Of a stretch of 64,000 bases of DNA, positions 48,428-61,830 are shown piece by piece. The DNA is taken from assembly GCA_948567375.1 (NCBI GenBank), contig OX419761.1, forward strand, positions 46,750,501-46,814,500, read 5' to 3'. This DNA is from Lunularia cruciata (Eukaryota; Streptophyta; Marchantiopsida; Lunulariales; Lunulariaceae). A program made the translations under genes and the position numbers. The notes under the pieces were generated by a model. The model saw nothing but the letters and a program-made list of their open reading frames with translations, did not search any database and was not told the DNA's origin. Numbering within the stretch: position 1 is the stretch's first letter; each line of letters begins with the position of its first letter.

Positions 48428-50640
48428 CTAAGATATCCGAGCTATGCAAGTTGTACGGTCTACACACAACCGGAGCATCCGATGAAACATCACCTAATAT
48501 GATTGCTCTCCTATGGATTGCACCAGCCACTGCCCTATGTAGAGCAATGGACACAGGCTGTCTAAAATATGCTTCAAAGTATGAGAGTGAGAGTGGTACC
48601 CCCGATGCCTAACATGATAAGCTCTCGTGCACTTCTTGACAAATGAGTCAAATGTTGTGTCCATCGCTCCATATAACTCCAAGGCTAGAGGAGCAAAGAG
48701 GTGACCTCGCTGCATGCCCCTATACTTGGAGACCTTGCAACCTACTGCTGTACTCGCTGCACATCCAAGGGGATAGGTAATCATTCCTTCCAAAATTGTA
48801 TCCTGCATAGGGTCCGTAACCACGACATCCGCTATTGTCACCTGATCATCTCGGATCAAGTATAAGTCTACCTTGACATGTGTCTTCTGCAAAGCATACA
48901 AATGCTCCCTCCAAGCCAAATATCCATTCTCTCGTACCATAACAAACATTATGTCCCTAATGGCATCATGGGTAGCTATCCTCTATCCTCCAAAGGGACA
49001 CCGTGTCATGGGACCGCTGCTGCATCTAGTGTAGAACCACACTCACAAGTGAGTAATGAAGATGCAGATGGATGGACCAAACCTAAGCAAAACCTCATTG
49101 CGGTAGAGAAAGTAATTGGTGTGAGTTGGAATGCGCTAATGCACGGTTGAGCTAGGATCCAAGAGCATGCACCCTTGCTGGAGCAAGAGCAAAGACGTGC
49201 TCTAATTGCCTGAGGAATGGACGAGTCGACTAAGAGAGAATGAAGCATATGCTCATACTATCGCTCCATCAAGGAAGACTATAAACCTCTAGTCCAATCT
49301 GACAATAGTGAAGAAAAAGGTGGAAAATCCTCTTGTGCCCATGGGGATAGACTATTGCTCGTCTGCCGCAATAACATCTGGAGAGAAAAGGATCCTCCCT
49401 CCACCTTTGTCACATAAGTCTCCGGAAGCAGCCTATCAACAACCACAAAACAAGAGGAAAGTAGGGGTGCCAAGAGAGCCTAACTACCCAAAAATGCTAT
49501 AGGTGCCTTCTCCTCCATAGATAGCAAGCCAACCCCACCACATGAGATCGAAAACCTATCTATTTATGTGCCAAATCCCTTATCACACACTCATATGTCC
49601 TTGGTCCAATAATATCACCAAAGACTCCCATAATCCTCCTCTCAAATGCTCTCAAATGTGATAGGAAGGATGGTGAGGGGGAATTGTATGGATGAGGTAG
49701 GATGGTCAATGAGCAATACTGGAGGAGAGTATACCAAATGCCACCTACGGATCTCCTAGTAATGGAAGGTCATCTACATGGAGAACATCCTCTGCAAGGG
49801 CAACGTCTAAGAAGCATGTGACAAAATCCTCCGATCCTATTGGCACTCCAAGAACATGAAGTCCATCTATGGATATGATACACCCCTTTGGAAGCTCAAG
49901 GTGGAGAAGGATACCTAAAGGGGACCATGCCTTGCAATTTGACACCTTGACTCTCAAGCCTACTAGATGTAGCTTGGTAGTCAAGTAGTCAAAGGCCTGC
50001 CTAATCTGATCTACACGGCATACGATGTGTGCATCACCTGCCAAAGAGGGAAATACACAACCTAGCATGGCCAAAGTAGTAGATAAGAGAGCTCTAAAGT
50101 GAGCCATGGCAAATAAGAGCCCTCCCCAAAGGATCTCATTGACGTGTACCAACAATTGGACTCCAAGACGGTGACTCTCTCATGTGAACCACCATGCTAG
50201 TAGTAAAGTGAAGTAAGAGAGCCATAAAAAGACCGCACAAAAGGAATGAGACTTGCCAAGGATCCACCAGCCTCCCTAAGCTCTCTAAAGATGGATGCCT
50301 AGAGATATAGCCTCACATCCTCCAAGTGTAGCTTCTACAAATTGATGTGAACTGAGGTGTTGTTGAAAGTGAGAATGATGTTGAAGGACAATATTATGAC
50401 TGACCAAAAGAAAAAAGATCTCTCTAATAGCAATCGGTCTAAGGTACCTTGTGTCCTTCTTGATTGTAAGAAGTAAACTAGCACCTAACACCTAATTAAT
50501 AGACATAGGAATATCTCCTCTGGCTACTAGTGCAACCACTTGAAACAACTTGATCAAACCACTAGAAGGATCATCTACCTGGAAGCAATCTTTAAGGTGC
50601 TCATAAACCATCCTTGACAAGCCTCTTGAGGAAAGGAAAG
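48428..50640 (-). mobile_element. Non-LTR retrotransposon copy D, truncated at both ends
   Basis: Aligns with copy C from the reverse transcriptase entry (50640, matching 47093) to CCTAAGATATCCGAG (48428, matching 44799). It lacks the finger, 5' leader, last coding residues and 3' UTR. The nuclease region is still legible: AWREHLYALQ, VKVDLYLIRDDQVTIADVVV (about 48800-48890). Copies D and C lie head to tail with almost no spacer. The left end of D meets C's 5' leader; the right end runs into a GGAAA-rich stretch (50625-50670). Confidence 0.85.
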
Positions 50641-53259
50641 GAAAGGAAAAATGGAAAGGAAACCTTTAGGGAATTACATGCAAAGCAAATAAAATACATC
50701 AAGGATGGGAGGAAAGGAAGACGCCTCAAGCGAGACAAGGATAAAACTCAAGGGAAGTATCAAAAGTGCCAATGACAAGTTCCGACATTACAAAATTACT
50801 CCAAATAATTCAATAATTATAAAAGTAGCATTGGTATTTTCCAAACGTTGGTGTCGGCTCGGAGGGTTGGCATGGAGTTGAGCCGGGTTTTGGAGTTCTT
50901 CAAGTTATCCTGATTTGATTCCTTGCCTCATGATTAGGGAGAGTTACTCACAAGTCTATGCTTTACAATGAGTCTTTAAACCTGCTCATATCACATTAGT
51001 CAAAATGACCTACCTCAATCATAAGAATTGTCCTGGTGAATTGCTCTCTTTCACGTGATCATCGATCATGGTGGCTCTCTTAGTGGAGTCTATCTATCCA
51101 TGATTTAGATGAAAATTTTGTTTGTGAATATGGTTCAAGACGCTCAAGGAATAAAAAATATACAAGAACATATTAGTTCCGGACAGAAAGTCATGAATGA
51201 TTCAGATCTTATTGGTGTGAACTCTCAGTTAAATTTGGCCTTCATCATTTCCAAATGATATGACAAAGGTCTCTATGGGAAGCATAGTTGACTTGTGCTT
51301 ACTAGCATTATGGTTTAGGCCAATAATCAAACACACAAAAATGCCAAAGTCTGCTCTAAAGTAACATATCTGTGTATTTAACTTGCAAGTTTGCAAATCT
51401 ATGAGCGCTAAACCTATATAGTCCAAATAATGAGAAGGGGCTTGTAGAAATATCTATATTATTGCAGTTTATCATCATTTGTTTAGACTTTGTACAGCAA
51501 GCATCGTCTTTGTTTGTAATGAATGCCAAGATAAGGACCAAATTCCACATGCCTCAACATTCTCTAAGAGTTTGCCTTCACTATAGTAAAGCATACATAA
51601 TTTTGCCTTCATTGTAGTAAATCATACACAAGTTTGCCTTCACTGTAGTACAACATACACTGGCTGACATACCCTTGAGTCAAACACCACGATGAACAAA
51701 GCATAGGAAATCAATCTCGCATCACAATGTCCATGGCAATTATGAGCATTTTGATGACAACCACATTAGAGTTGAAAACCTCATGCTTGAAACATTTCTA
51801 TCCGCTGGAGGTACAACATAGTGGAGAAAGGGACAACCCAATGTTGATGTACTAATATTATAATTGGTAAGAAGGGGTCATTCTCAAAAGGATGTGGGTT
51901 TGGAATGACTAAAAATAAGAATAAAGTGTCATAATGTCATAGGTTCTCTATTCTTACTTGTTTAACCTCTTGGGTAAAAACCACTCCCAAAAGAGGGTAG
52001 AGGCACCGACTGTGGCACCCTAAAAACAGATAGATTAACAATCACTCTCACAAAATATCTAATCTAACATCTCTTGATAGTGGTGGTTCACTTCATGCCA
52101 AAAGCCTTGTACTCCTAAAGAGCCTCTCTTACTCCATTAGCTATTCTCTTCCCACAAGTTTATTTCACCCCAAAGGTTTTCTTTCAGGCTGACGGTTCTT
52201 TCACCTTGATGCCATTGTTGATTATGCGCATCTCTTCTTAGAAAACATAATCCTTACAAAATCCAAAAGTGGCTATCTACTTGGCTTTTATATTTGGTGG
52301 TACTTTCAATGCTTCATCATTCCCAGAACCTCCTCACATTGACTTCCTCATTTTAAATGTCAAGGGTAATTTCCTTAATAATGTGCAGATTTCTATGTAG
52401 GTACTCAAGTACTTCTTCCCACTTAATGTCAAGTGTAACTTTCCTTGATTCTCTGCAAATTCCTTGCAAAGGTACTCAAACACATACTCCTATTGCAAGA
52501 TTCCTCACCTCTACTCTACCAAGCATACAATCAAAGATGTAAGTGAAAGCTATTCACCACAAAGACTAAAGAAATTTGTGAGCTAAAATGCTTTGATTAT
52601 GAAAGAAGTGGACATAGCTCCCTTGGATCACAACCCTTACGTACATTTTTTCCTACTCGTGATGAAGATGATCAACAACTAAGGGGTGTTGAAAATCTTC
52701 TAATTATACCTACTCTACTTATTGTTAATTGTACTTACTGATCTTATCCTAAGTGCAATTAAGAAGTAATTATGCAACCACTGCCAATCAAAACTACTAC
52801 TTATCATTTACTCTTTATGTAATTATAGTTCCAAAATCTTTTGCAAAAATTCTTAGTCTAGTTCATAAAGAATGTAAAGCCAAAGGTCTTTCCATGACAA
52901 AGACTTTCCCAACCCAAAGGTGATTGCTAGGATGAAGAGATGTTCTATACTTAATAAATTTCTACCTATTTCCTTCCAGCTAGAATCTCTTTGTCCTAAA
53001 ATCTATTGTGATGAACTATCTTTGCACTTACATTAGTTAATAAATCTACATAATCTGAACACTCTATGATCCTTCAATATTACCTTTGTGGATTCCTTAT
53101 ACTTCTTCAAGGTGTGTTCAAGTAACTTATCAACTAGTTGCTACATGCGCTCATCCATGTACACCTTTGCTATGAAAGCATGCACCTAGGATTTGGAGTT
53201 CTAGGCCTTCAATTTCTCCAAGGAGGCATCTATTTCCTCCTTCACAATTTCTTTTAAGA
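50641..53259. other. No gene seen; possible LTR start near 52012
   Basis: AT-rich sequence. At 52012 TGTGGCACCC follows a purine-rich AAAGAGGGTAGAGG, the form of an LTR start after a polypurine tract, but no second LTR was found. An imperfect ~70 bp repeat of AATGTCAAG...GGTACTCAA words lies at 52355-52490. Nothing coding was recognised. Confidence 0.4.
51571..51663. repeat. Three-copy 31 bp tandem repeat
   Basis: Units starting TTTGCCTTCA at 51571, 51602 and 51633, each with a few substitutions. Confidence 0.88.
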
Positions 53260-54377
53260 TAGTCATGCACCATCTACATCCTTGCCAAAATCTCAATCTT
53301 CTTGAGGTTGAATTGGGTCCAACTCTCCTCCATGCAGCCATGATCACTTCTCAAATGGTTGCCCAATCTTTCTAGTATTCTTCTTCCTTCTACTTGAGAC
53401 TTTCCATGAGATTCTTCACTTGCACATTCTTTACTTGCAACTCCTCTTAATGGCAAGTTTCTACTGCTATGAGGACCACTTTCACCTTTTCTACTTCTCA
53501 TTTAAGTGCATCATTTTCTTCCACTTGGGCCTTCACTTTCTCCTCAAGTTGAGTTTGTTGACATGCTTCTTTGTCCTTGGACTTGATTGCTTCTTGCCTC
53601 ATTGTTCTTCCTTCTTGGACCTTCTTTTGTAGAGCTCCTCCTTCTTCACAAATTTTGGCCACCTCTTAGACCAAAATTACTTTGTTTACCCATCTCTAAC
53701 TATTGAGCACAGAATTTTGCTACTTTATCTAATGCCTTTGTCCTCTCCAATTCTACTCCTTGTCCTAATTGATGCAAATGTGTAATAAGCATAACATAAT
53801 CTATGATCTTCTCTTGGGGCTTTGTACACATGAGGACAAGTTGTTCTATTAATTCTAGTACAAGGCTGACCATGTACACCACTAACTAAGAAAGTTGCAC
53901 TACCACAACCAGCTTGGCTTCCTTCTTGCTCAAACTCTACTCTCTTATCAGTCTGAATGAAGTTGAAGGTCCACTCTCCTCCTTCTCAATCTTGATGAAG
54001 ATTGTGGATTCCTTTTGCTTAGATGCCTTCTCCATTGTTATTGGTACCTCTGTCTTAGACACCCTTGGTCTTGCTGGTTTTCTTTGGACTAAAGTCCACC
54101 TTTAGCTTGATGTTCTTCCTTGTCTTGGCAAGAGCTCACATATTCTGCCTCAAGTACTTCTTATGCACAAAGCACTCTATCTTCTCTTTGTTTTGCTTCT
54201 CCTATGGGTAGGAATAGAGGGGATTTTGTTATCCCTAAACCCATTGCCCACATTTTTCTTAGGAATAGAAGGCCTGGGTTTTCCATCAAATCTTCAAGGA
54301 GTGTGTGTTCATTCTTTCAAAAATTGTTTATTCTTGGAGGGGTTCGGGCCGAAGTTGATTGTATTTCTCCACCTTGG

Positions 54378-55070
54378 TGTAATACATTAGCTAAACAAAT
54401 TATCTAAAGGTGAAAATTTGCTTGATAATATCTTTAGAGATTTAATACATGATGATATGAGTAGATTAGATAGAGGAGTGACAAAAATAGGCCTTCCACT
54501 AATATGATAGAGGTAAAAAACACACCAAAAACTCCAAAACTTTAGAGCCAATTTTGGAACTCAAAAATGTTAGAGCTAATTTTGGAGGTCTAAATGAAAA
54601 AATTAGGCCACAAGAATAGAATTCCCCCCCCCCCTCATTGGAACATAAGGCAATATCCTCAGTTTTTCTTGTAAAGATCTTTCCAATAGTACATCTTTCA
54701 TTCTATTATGAGCTTCTTATTGAAAGATTCCCAAAATATTCCCTTTGCTCAAACTTGTTTGACCAACCAAATGGAACTAGGGTTTACATGTCACCAATCT
54801 ATGTAGCTAATCTAAGTGTTTATCTTGTTGATATGTCACCAATCCATGTATCTAATCCAAGGAAACTATCTAAACCAAATGGAACTAGGGTTTACATGTC
54901 ACCAATCCATGTAGCTAATCTAAGTTTTTATCTTGTTGATATGTCACCAATCCATGTATCTAAACTCAAAGAGGATCTTTTGTGCTATATAATAAAGATA
55001 GAGTGCTCCTTTGGAGCATTGGAGATTTAAGAGTTCTAATCTCATGTTCTTAAGTCTTTGAATTATTACA
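54378..55070 (+). mobile_element. Solo LTR of the 55529-61830 chromovirus family
   Basis: 693 bp from TGTAATACATTAG to AATTATTACA, similar to the LTRs at 55529 and 61193, including the GCTATATAATAAAG TATA-like box (about 54992). No internal region adjoins it. Flanks CTTGG and CATGG look like a 5 bp target duplication with one change, as expected from LTR-LTR recombination. A run of 11 C lies near 54624-54634. Confidence 0.85.
54766..54980. repeat. 108 bp tandem duplication within the solo LTR
   Basis: ACCAAATGGAACTAGGGTTT begins at 54766 and again at 54874; the units are about 95 percent identical. The other two LTRs have a single or much more diverged unit. Confidence 0.88.
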
Positions 55071-55528
55071 CATGGTCCTCATCCATGTCTTTGTTAGAAG
55101 AAATCACAATCATTGTGAATGTTTGCTTGTTGGTTGTAGGAATAGGATCTAGTTGTGGTCAAATGCCACCTTCATCTTGGAATTCTTCATCTTCATCTTC
55201 TTCCACAAGGATCCTCCTTGTATTCTTGGTAGCCTTTGCCTTTGGCCTAAGAGTCACAAATTGTTTCTTGATTATTGTATATGTGGCAATATCAAACTGC
55301 CTCTACTTCTCAAGCCCAAAGTATTAGAAGCTTCTTTCACTTTTGAGTACTTTCACATGTGAGCAAATTCTACGTTCGCCTCAACACACTTTTGTACCAT
55401 TAGTGCTCATTCTTTGGGCTCATCAAAAATCCTACATGGAAGAATGGTCAAGATACTTATTCTTCTCTTCTAGGGTCAAAAAATCCATACCCAAGTAGAA
55501 ATGGACAATGAAGGGAGATACTTCTTCT

Positions 55529-56129
55529 TGTAATACCATTAGCAAGACATATTATCTAGAGGTGGAAATTGGTTTGGTAATATCTGGAGGGATGCTATAT
55601 ATGATGATCTAAGTAGATCAGATAGAGGTGTCACCAAAAGAGTAGTTCCACTTATAGGATTGAGGCTAAAATAACCATAAAACATTGGAGCCAATTTTGG
55701 AGGCCTAAAGGGATGAATTAGACCTCAAAAAATGAAATATTCTTCCCTTTAGCTTCTTCCTCTTCACTCTTTTTTTGCCTCATTTAGAGCTTTCCAATGG
55801 TACCTCACTCATGTTATTTGAGCTTTATATAGGAAGATTCTATATAGATTCCTTCTAGTGTAACTTGACCAACTAAATAGGACAAGGATTCCCTTTGGTC
55901 AAACTTGACCAACCAAATAGGACAAGGATCAACATGTCACCAATCTAAGGGTGGAGCTTGTTGATATGTCATCAATCCATGTGTTTGATCCAAGGGTGTA
56001 ACTTCCTTTGAGTGGATCCTTTTTGCTATATAATAATAAAGACAAGGTGTTCCTTTGGAGCATTGGAGTATTGAAGGATGAAACCTTGTGTTTCTTTTCT
56101 TGTATTTTGTTTGTCCTTGAAACATTAAA
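55529..56129 (+). repeat. 5' LTR of the plus-strand chromovirus
   Basis: 601 bp. Contains GCTATATAATAATAAAG (about 56024), a TATA-like box shared with its partners. Confidence 0.88.
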
Positions 56130-56699
56130 ATTCTATCAGAGTAGGTGTTTTAACCCAAGAGAGTAGTGGATCACCCCTCTTGGAGGAATATGGATTACTA
56201 AGACTAAGTAATTTTAAGAAGAGAAAATATAATACAATCAATAGATTGAAGGTGTTTATCAAGAAAGGATGAGATGGATGCTCTTGGAGGACAATTTCCT
56301 ACACCTCACTTTCCATTCTTGAATTTGTTCCATGTTAAGATTATGCATATCTAGTGTAAGAAATTGAGAGTATATCTTATTTACCATTTTGGAGTAGAGT
56401 TCATGGACATAAGAATGAATTTGCTAAATCTGGTGATTCTTCCTATGATGATATACAATAAAGAGTGGGATTTGAAAATCTAAATTCTATTATGATATAA
56501 TGGATTTGAATATACCAAATCCTCTCCCTTTCAATACTCATTTATTATGTAGATAGATCAAAATTCATGTTTATGGATTTTATAGTCAAAAATTTTGGTA
56601 AGGAATATTATTAACAAATGATAGCCTTTGAGGTCCCAATGGTAGTCCCAATCATCTATGCCCCTTATTGAGTGATTATATTAACCCTCTATTGAAGTA

Positions 56700-57720
56700 G
56701 GAAATAATGATTTAATGTTTATCGTGTGTATGAATCATGGAGCCACAATTGAGGATCTAATGCAAGGAATGCAGAGGATGTTGAATGAGTTCTAGGAGAT
56801 CAAGATAACAATGGAGGGATTGCAAATCAAGTACATACCTTTAGGATGATCATGTAATGCAAGAAGGAAATCTTTCCAAAACCCAATAATAACGGCTGAA
56901 GTATCTGAAGAGCCAACCCTGGTCAACAATGAAACCACATTGTTACTAGAGATAAAGAAGAAATGTAACATCAAGCCTTACAAGGGATAACATTCCATGG
57001 GTGTAGTGGAAAACTAGATTTCAAGAATGAATTGATACTTTTGATTATTCATAACTAAGATCTTTGATCATTTTGTAGGCATGTTTGCATGTGAGTACTT
57101 GAATAAAAAAGAACTCACATTTTATGTTGAGAATGAATCAATGTTGGTAGAAGAAAGGGAAATTACTTGGATGGCAATGCAAGAAGGGCTACTAAAGAAT
57201 TTTCAATCCATGGATTCCATCTAGATGGTTCAAACTCAACTATGAGGTTGAAGTAGAAGAACAACATACAATAATGTATGGATGCATTTGTTGATCTACG
57301 GGTAGTGATAACTAATATGAGTCCAATAGAAGCTCTTGATGATTTCAAATGGATGTTAAAAGAGAAAATTCATCAAGAGGTAATGCAAAATAATCCTTTC
57401 ACTACTTTTGAATCCATTTCATGTGCTCAAAGAATAATAGGAGCGCTTGGAGGAGGTGAAGGAGTAATCTCAACTCAACTCTATTGGGTTGAAACATTGC
57501 ACTTTGGTGAACTAGTTCTTATGGAATTAGGCAGCATTTTTTTCTAAGACCAAGGAGCATGACCACTCCAAGGAGAATGAGGACAGTTCAAAGAAAGGAG
57601 AGATGGAGTCCCACAAGGAGAAGAGGCTTGAGCATAACAATAGTGTTGTTAAAATTGTGGTTGAATCGGGCACATAATTATCAATTTTCATGCTTGCCTT
57701 CCTAGAGGAACTCAACCTCC
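56700..57720 (+). pseudogene. Chromovirus gag remnant
   Basis: Position between primer site and protease, plus helical blocks such as IEDLMQGMQRMLNEF (about 56751) and the charged run TKEHDHSKENEDSSKKGEME (about 57549-57610), support gag. No zinc knuckle is legible. Weak evidence beyond position. Confidence 0.45.
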
Positions 57721-57779
57721 ATATATGTGACCTTTGAACAACTTATAGAGACAAATTGAGGAGGAGGATATTGAAATCA

Positions 57780-60700
57780 CATCAAAAAATGAATATTGCT
57801 TGTAAACATACCTTGTGGTCTTACTAGCTCAATGGAAAAGAGTAAAAGTGGAGAGAGGAAAAGGACTAGTGCACAAAGGTTGAGGAAGACAAATGCAAAA
57901 TTGATTGTCTAAAATGGAATCCTAGAAGGCAATCAAGTGAGAGTATTGATAGACCAATAGAGAATTTCTTGTCTTGCTTTGTTGCAATAAGGTTTGGGGA
58001 TGGAACATGAAAATGAGGAAGTAGAGTTACCTAATGGTCAAATAGAGGGGATTGAGTTGCTACCTAGAAAGATATCACTCTCTTAAGGAGAGTATTAGGA
58101 AGAAATTGAGTTGCATATGGTATGGTTAGTTCATTATAATGTGATCTTAGGCATGCTATGGATGGAGCACTACAACCCCATGGTCAATTAGAGAAAGAAA
58201 ATAGTGAGAACTAGCCAATGGAAGATCATTGGAGATAGAGAAAGATTACAAAGGCAAGAATTACCTCTCTATGTCATGGGAAAAAAAACTATTAGTAAGA
58301 TAGATAGGTGTTTCATAAGTCTCATAAGAGAATTTTAGAGTGTAAAACTTGATGGACAAATTCTTGAGAATTTGAAAGATGAGATCAATGAGTTTCAAGA
58401 TGTCTTTCTTGATGATTTACCTTCAAGATTACTACCAAAAAGGAGAATAAATCATAAAATAAAGACACCTTTTGAGAAGACAACTCTTTGTAAGGCCCCA
58501 TATCTACTATCACCTCATTAGTTGGAGGAGTGCAAGGCTCAAATTAGGGATATGCTATAGAAAGGGTCTATCCAACCCAAGATATCACCATATGGGGCTC
58601 TTGTCTTGTTTGTGAAGAGGGAAGGTACAATATGCATATGCATTGACTACCAAGGTCTAAATCAACAAATATTGAAGAACAAATAGCACTTACCTTGCAT
58701 GGATGACCTGTTATATCAACTCAATGTGGCAAAACACTTCACCAAACTTGATTTGTGGAGCAATTATAACCAAATCAAGATCATGGAGAAAGACATGCAC
58801 AAAACTACCTTTGGAGTAAGGTATGGTCACTTTGAGTACCTAGTGATGTCACTTGGCATCACCAATGCACCAACCACTTTCATGAGTTTGATGAATGACA
58901 TATTTTATCCATACTTGGATAAATATATTATCATTTTCCTTGATGACATCTTAGTCTATAATAGGACAATGAAGGAGCACAAGCAATAGTTGTGAGAAGT
59001 CATCCAAATTTTGTGACAAAACCAATTGCATGCCAAAGTCTTAGTGTAAGTTTGGCAAGTGTAAAATATATTACTTAAGGTATAGAGTAAGTGCATAAGG
59101 TATCCAAGTATTAATAGAATAAATAGAGATCATTCAAAAATGGTATGCTCTAGAAGATAAGACAAAAGTCAAGAGTTTCATGGGGTTGACAAGGTTTCTA
59201 TTGTCAATTTGTTGAGGACTCCTCCAAGGCCATACAACCTCAACAACAATACTTGGAAAGGAGAAGAAGTGCATGTGGAAAACCTTACAAGAATTGGAAG
59301 ATACATCACTTCATGCACCAATCTTGAAATGATATGACCCAAAATGTCCAATCAAGCTGGCTATAGATGCATTAGGCATTACAATAGGAGAAACATACAC
59401 CAATAATTGAATGATGGATGACACATAATTGAAATTTTATCTCGAAAGCTATTACAAGTAGAGTACAACTATCACACCACAAGAAGAGTTGGCTATTGTA
59501 CTTGCACCCAAGCATTGGAAGCACTATCTTGGCAAGAAGGCATTTGTAGTGGAGATAGAACATACATCTCTAATCTACTTTGAGACATAGAAACATCTAT
59601 CTGATCAATAGATTTGTTGGGCAAAGTGGAGACAATGGTTCAACATGATGATCATACATATGGAAGGCAAGAAGCAACATGTAGATGTATTCACTCAAAT
59701 GCGTATGGCAAACAATCTAGTAGTAGGGGTCAAGATGAATCTAGAATTTTTGCTAAGGATTCTTATTGATATGAAGATTGACCCATAGATTGTAGGAGCT
59801 CAATCATCTAGAGGACTAACCAATACCCAAAGATTCATCTTTTGTGATGGCAAGTTATGGATCCTAGATGCTCTAGACCTAGAACCACCATCCTAGCAGA
59901 ATATCATGATTCCACCATTGTAGGTCATTTTGGAGTAGACAAGACCTTCAATGCAATCAAATGCCATAACTATTGGCCCAAGATGAGCAAAAATATGATA
60001 GAGTATGTTTGAAGCTATCTATTCTATCAGCAAAATAAATCCTCTAATCAGGTTCCCATAGGACTCCTTCAACTCCTCCTTACTTTTGCATAATGTTGGG
60101 AGCATGTCAACATGGATCTGGTTGTGAATCATCCAAGACCACCTTAAGGTTTGATTCCATTTTAGTCTTTACAGACCACCTTAGCAAAATGATTCATGTG
60201 TGTCATATGACCAAGGATGTGACTGGTCCACAATTAGCTCAATGTACTTAACTATTGTCTTTTCTCACCATGGTCTATCTCGAGTGCTCATCACAAATTG
60301 GGACACTCGATTCACTAGTTTGTTTTGGAGAACACTCTTTGGCATCTTCAAAACTAAACTTGCCATGTCCACAACATACCATCCACAAATGGATAGACAA
60401 ATAGAGTAGGCTAATTGCACTATTGAGTACATGTTTTGGTGCTTCACCTTAGAGGAGCAAGAAAGGTGAGATATCCTACTTCCACTAGTGGAATTTGCTT
60501 ACAACAATTTAGTAAATGCATCTACACAAGTCACACCATTCTTCCTATGGTGTGACTCTTTCGCACCTTCAAGCTTGCTAAAGATCCACCCAATGGCTAT
60601 CAAAGTTGACATTGTCAACACTTTTATTTCTAGAATCCAACAAGGTGTGGAGAACACCAAGCACAAGTTGCAAGTGCCCAAAATCAACAAAAACAATAAA

Positions 60701-61140
60701 CAAATGCACATCATAGGCACATGAAATTCAACATTGGGGGATCAAGTGTGGCTATCCATAACCAAACGCATATTTGTTGGCCCTTGTAAGCTCAAACATT
60801 GTTTTATTGGGTCTTTTCCCATCCTCTATCAAATCAGCACAATGATCTATCACCTTGAGCCACCGCCACACATGATTATCTAACCAATGTTCCATTTTTC
60901 CTTACTATGCAGATGTGCACCTTGACCACCCTACTTTCCTTCCATACAAGAAGTTAGACCTTGTCCAACACTCATTGATGGCACAAAGGAATATAAAGTC
61001 AAACACATTCTCTAGATATGCATCCGTGGTACCCACCATCTACATGTGGAATATCTCATACATTGGAAAGGGTACCTATTGTATGAGGCAACATGAGAGC
61101 CAACAGCTAACTTGACCCATGCACCAATGATAGTGCATTT
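57780..61140 (+). pseudogene. Chromovirus pol: protease, RT/RNase H, integrase, chromodomain
   Basis: Protease end YNVILGMLWMEHYNP (about 58137-58180). Reverse transcriptase: DVFLDDLPSRLLPKRRI (58401), ICIDYQGLNQQ (58637), motif A FTKLDLWSNYNQIKI (58740), FEYLVMSLGITNAPTTF, motif C IIIFLDDILVYN (58930-58965, FLDD intact). RNase H: TPQEELAIVLAPKHWKHYLG (59473). Integrase: HFGVDKTFNAIKCHNYW (about 59928), GLSRVLITNWDTRFTSLFWR (60269), a TTYHPQMDRQIE block (60373) and PLVEFAYNN. Chromodomain: EYKVKHIL (60990) then YLIHWKGYLLYEAT-stop-EP (about 61049-61093). There the conserved Trp codon TGG is TGA. Many stops; inactive. Confidence 0.88.
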
Positions 61141-61192
61141 TTTGAGCAATAGCTTTGCAACAAGGATGTTATATCTTAAAAGAAGAGAAGTT

Positions 61193-61830
61193 TGTAATAC
61201 CATTAGCTAGACATATTATCTAGAGGTGAAAATTGTCTTGGTAATATATGGTATCATATATGGTAATATTTGATGGTCTAAGTAGATCATATAAAGATGT
61301 CACCAAAAGAGTACTTCTACTAATAAGGTAGAGATCAAAAACACCCTTAAAACTTTAGAGCCAATTTTAGAGGCCTAAATGGGTGAATTAGGTCTCGAGA
61401 AATGCAACTATTTTCTCCCTCCAAGGGATTAGGCATTGATTTCTCCCTCTATTTGTCTCATTGAGAGCTTTCTTATGATACTTCTTCTATGTTGTTCAAA
61501 GCTACCTATTAGGAAGATTCTTTAAAGATTCCCTCTAGTCAAACTTATTTGACCAACGAAATAGGACAAGGATCAACATGTCACTATTCCATGCAACTAA
61601 TCTAATGGGGAGCTTGCTGACATATCACCAATATATGTATCTAATCCATTGGCGGAGCCCACTTTGAGGAGATTCTCTTTGCTATATAATAAAGATAAGG
61701 TGTTCCTTTGGAGCATTGGAGTATTGAAGGATGAAGCCTTGTGTTTCTCTTCTGTTTCTTCTTTTGTGTTTCCCTTGCATTTCTTCTTTTATGTTTCTCT
61801 TGAGAGTTCCCTTAAACTTGGAACATTACA
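61193..61830 (+). repeat. 3' LTR of the plus-strand chromovirus
   Basis: 638 bp, TGTAATACC to ACATTACA, with TATA-like GCTATATAATAAAG near 61680. Confidence 0.9.

Larger units (their letters stand above)
53260..55500 (-). pseudogene. Decayed coiled-coil ORF interrupted by a solo LTR
   Basis: On the minus strand a charged, helix-rich frame can be followed from about 54120 to 53260: KASKQKESTIFIKIEKEE, LELIEQLVLMCTKPQEKIID, LERTKALDKVAKFCAQ, CQQTQLEEKVKAQVEEND and VQVKNLMESLK, with isolated stops between. Beyond the solo LTR (55071-55400) more coding-like minus-strand sequence follows (KVKEASNTLGLRSRGS). I do not recognise the protein. Length, coiled coils and decay suggest an element-encoded gag-like or accessory product. 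Frame continuity across the whole span is inferred. Confidence 0.4.
55529..61830 (+). mobile_element. Ty3/gypsy chromovirus, full length, decayed
   Basis: LTRs 55529-56129 and 61193-61830 (TGTAATACC...ACATTACA), flanked by CTTCT and CTTCC, a 5 bp target duplication with one change. A primer site at about 56131-56145 (TTCTATCAGAGTAGG) is a degraded initiator-Met type. The polypurine tract AAAAGAAGAGAAG (about 61179-61191) precedes the 3' LTR. Gag, protease, reverse transcriptase, RNase H, integrase and chromodomain are in the usual order. Confidence 0.9.
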
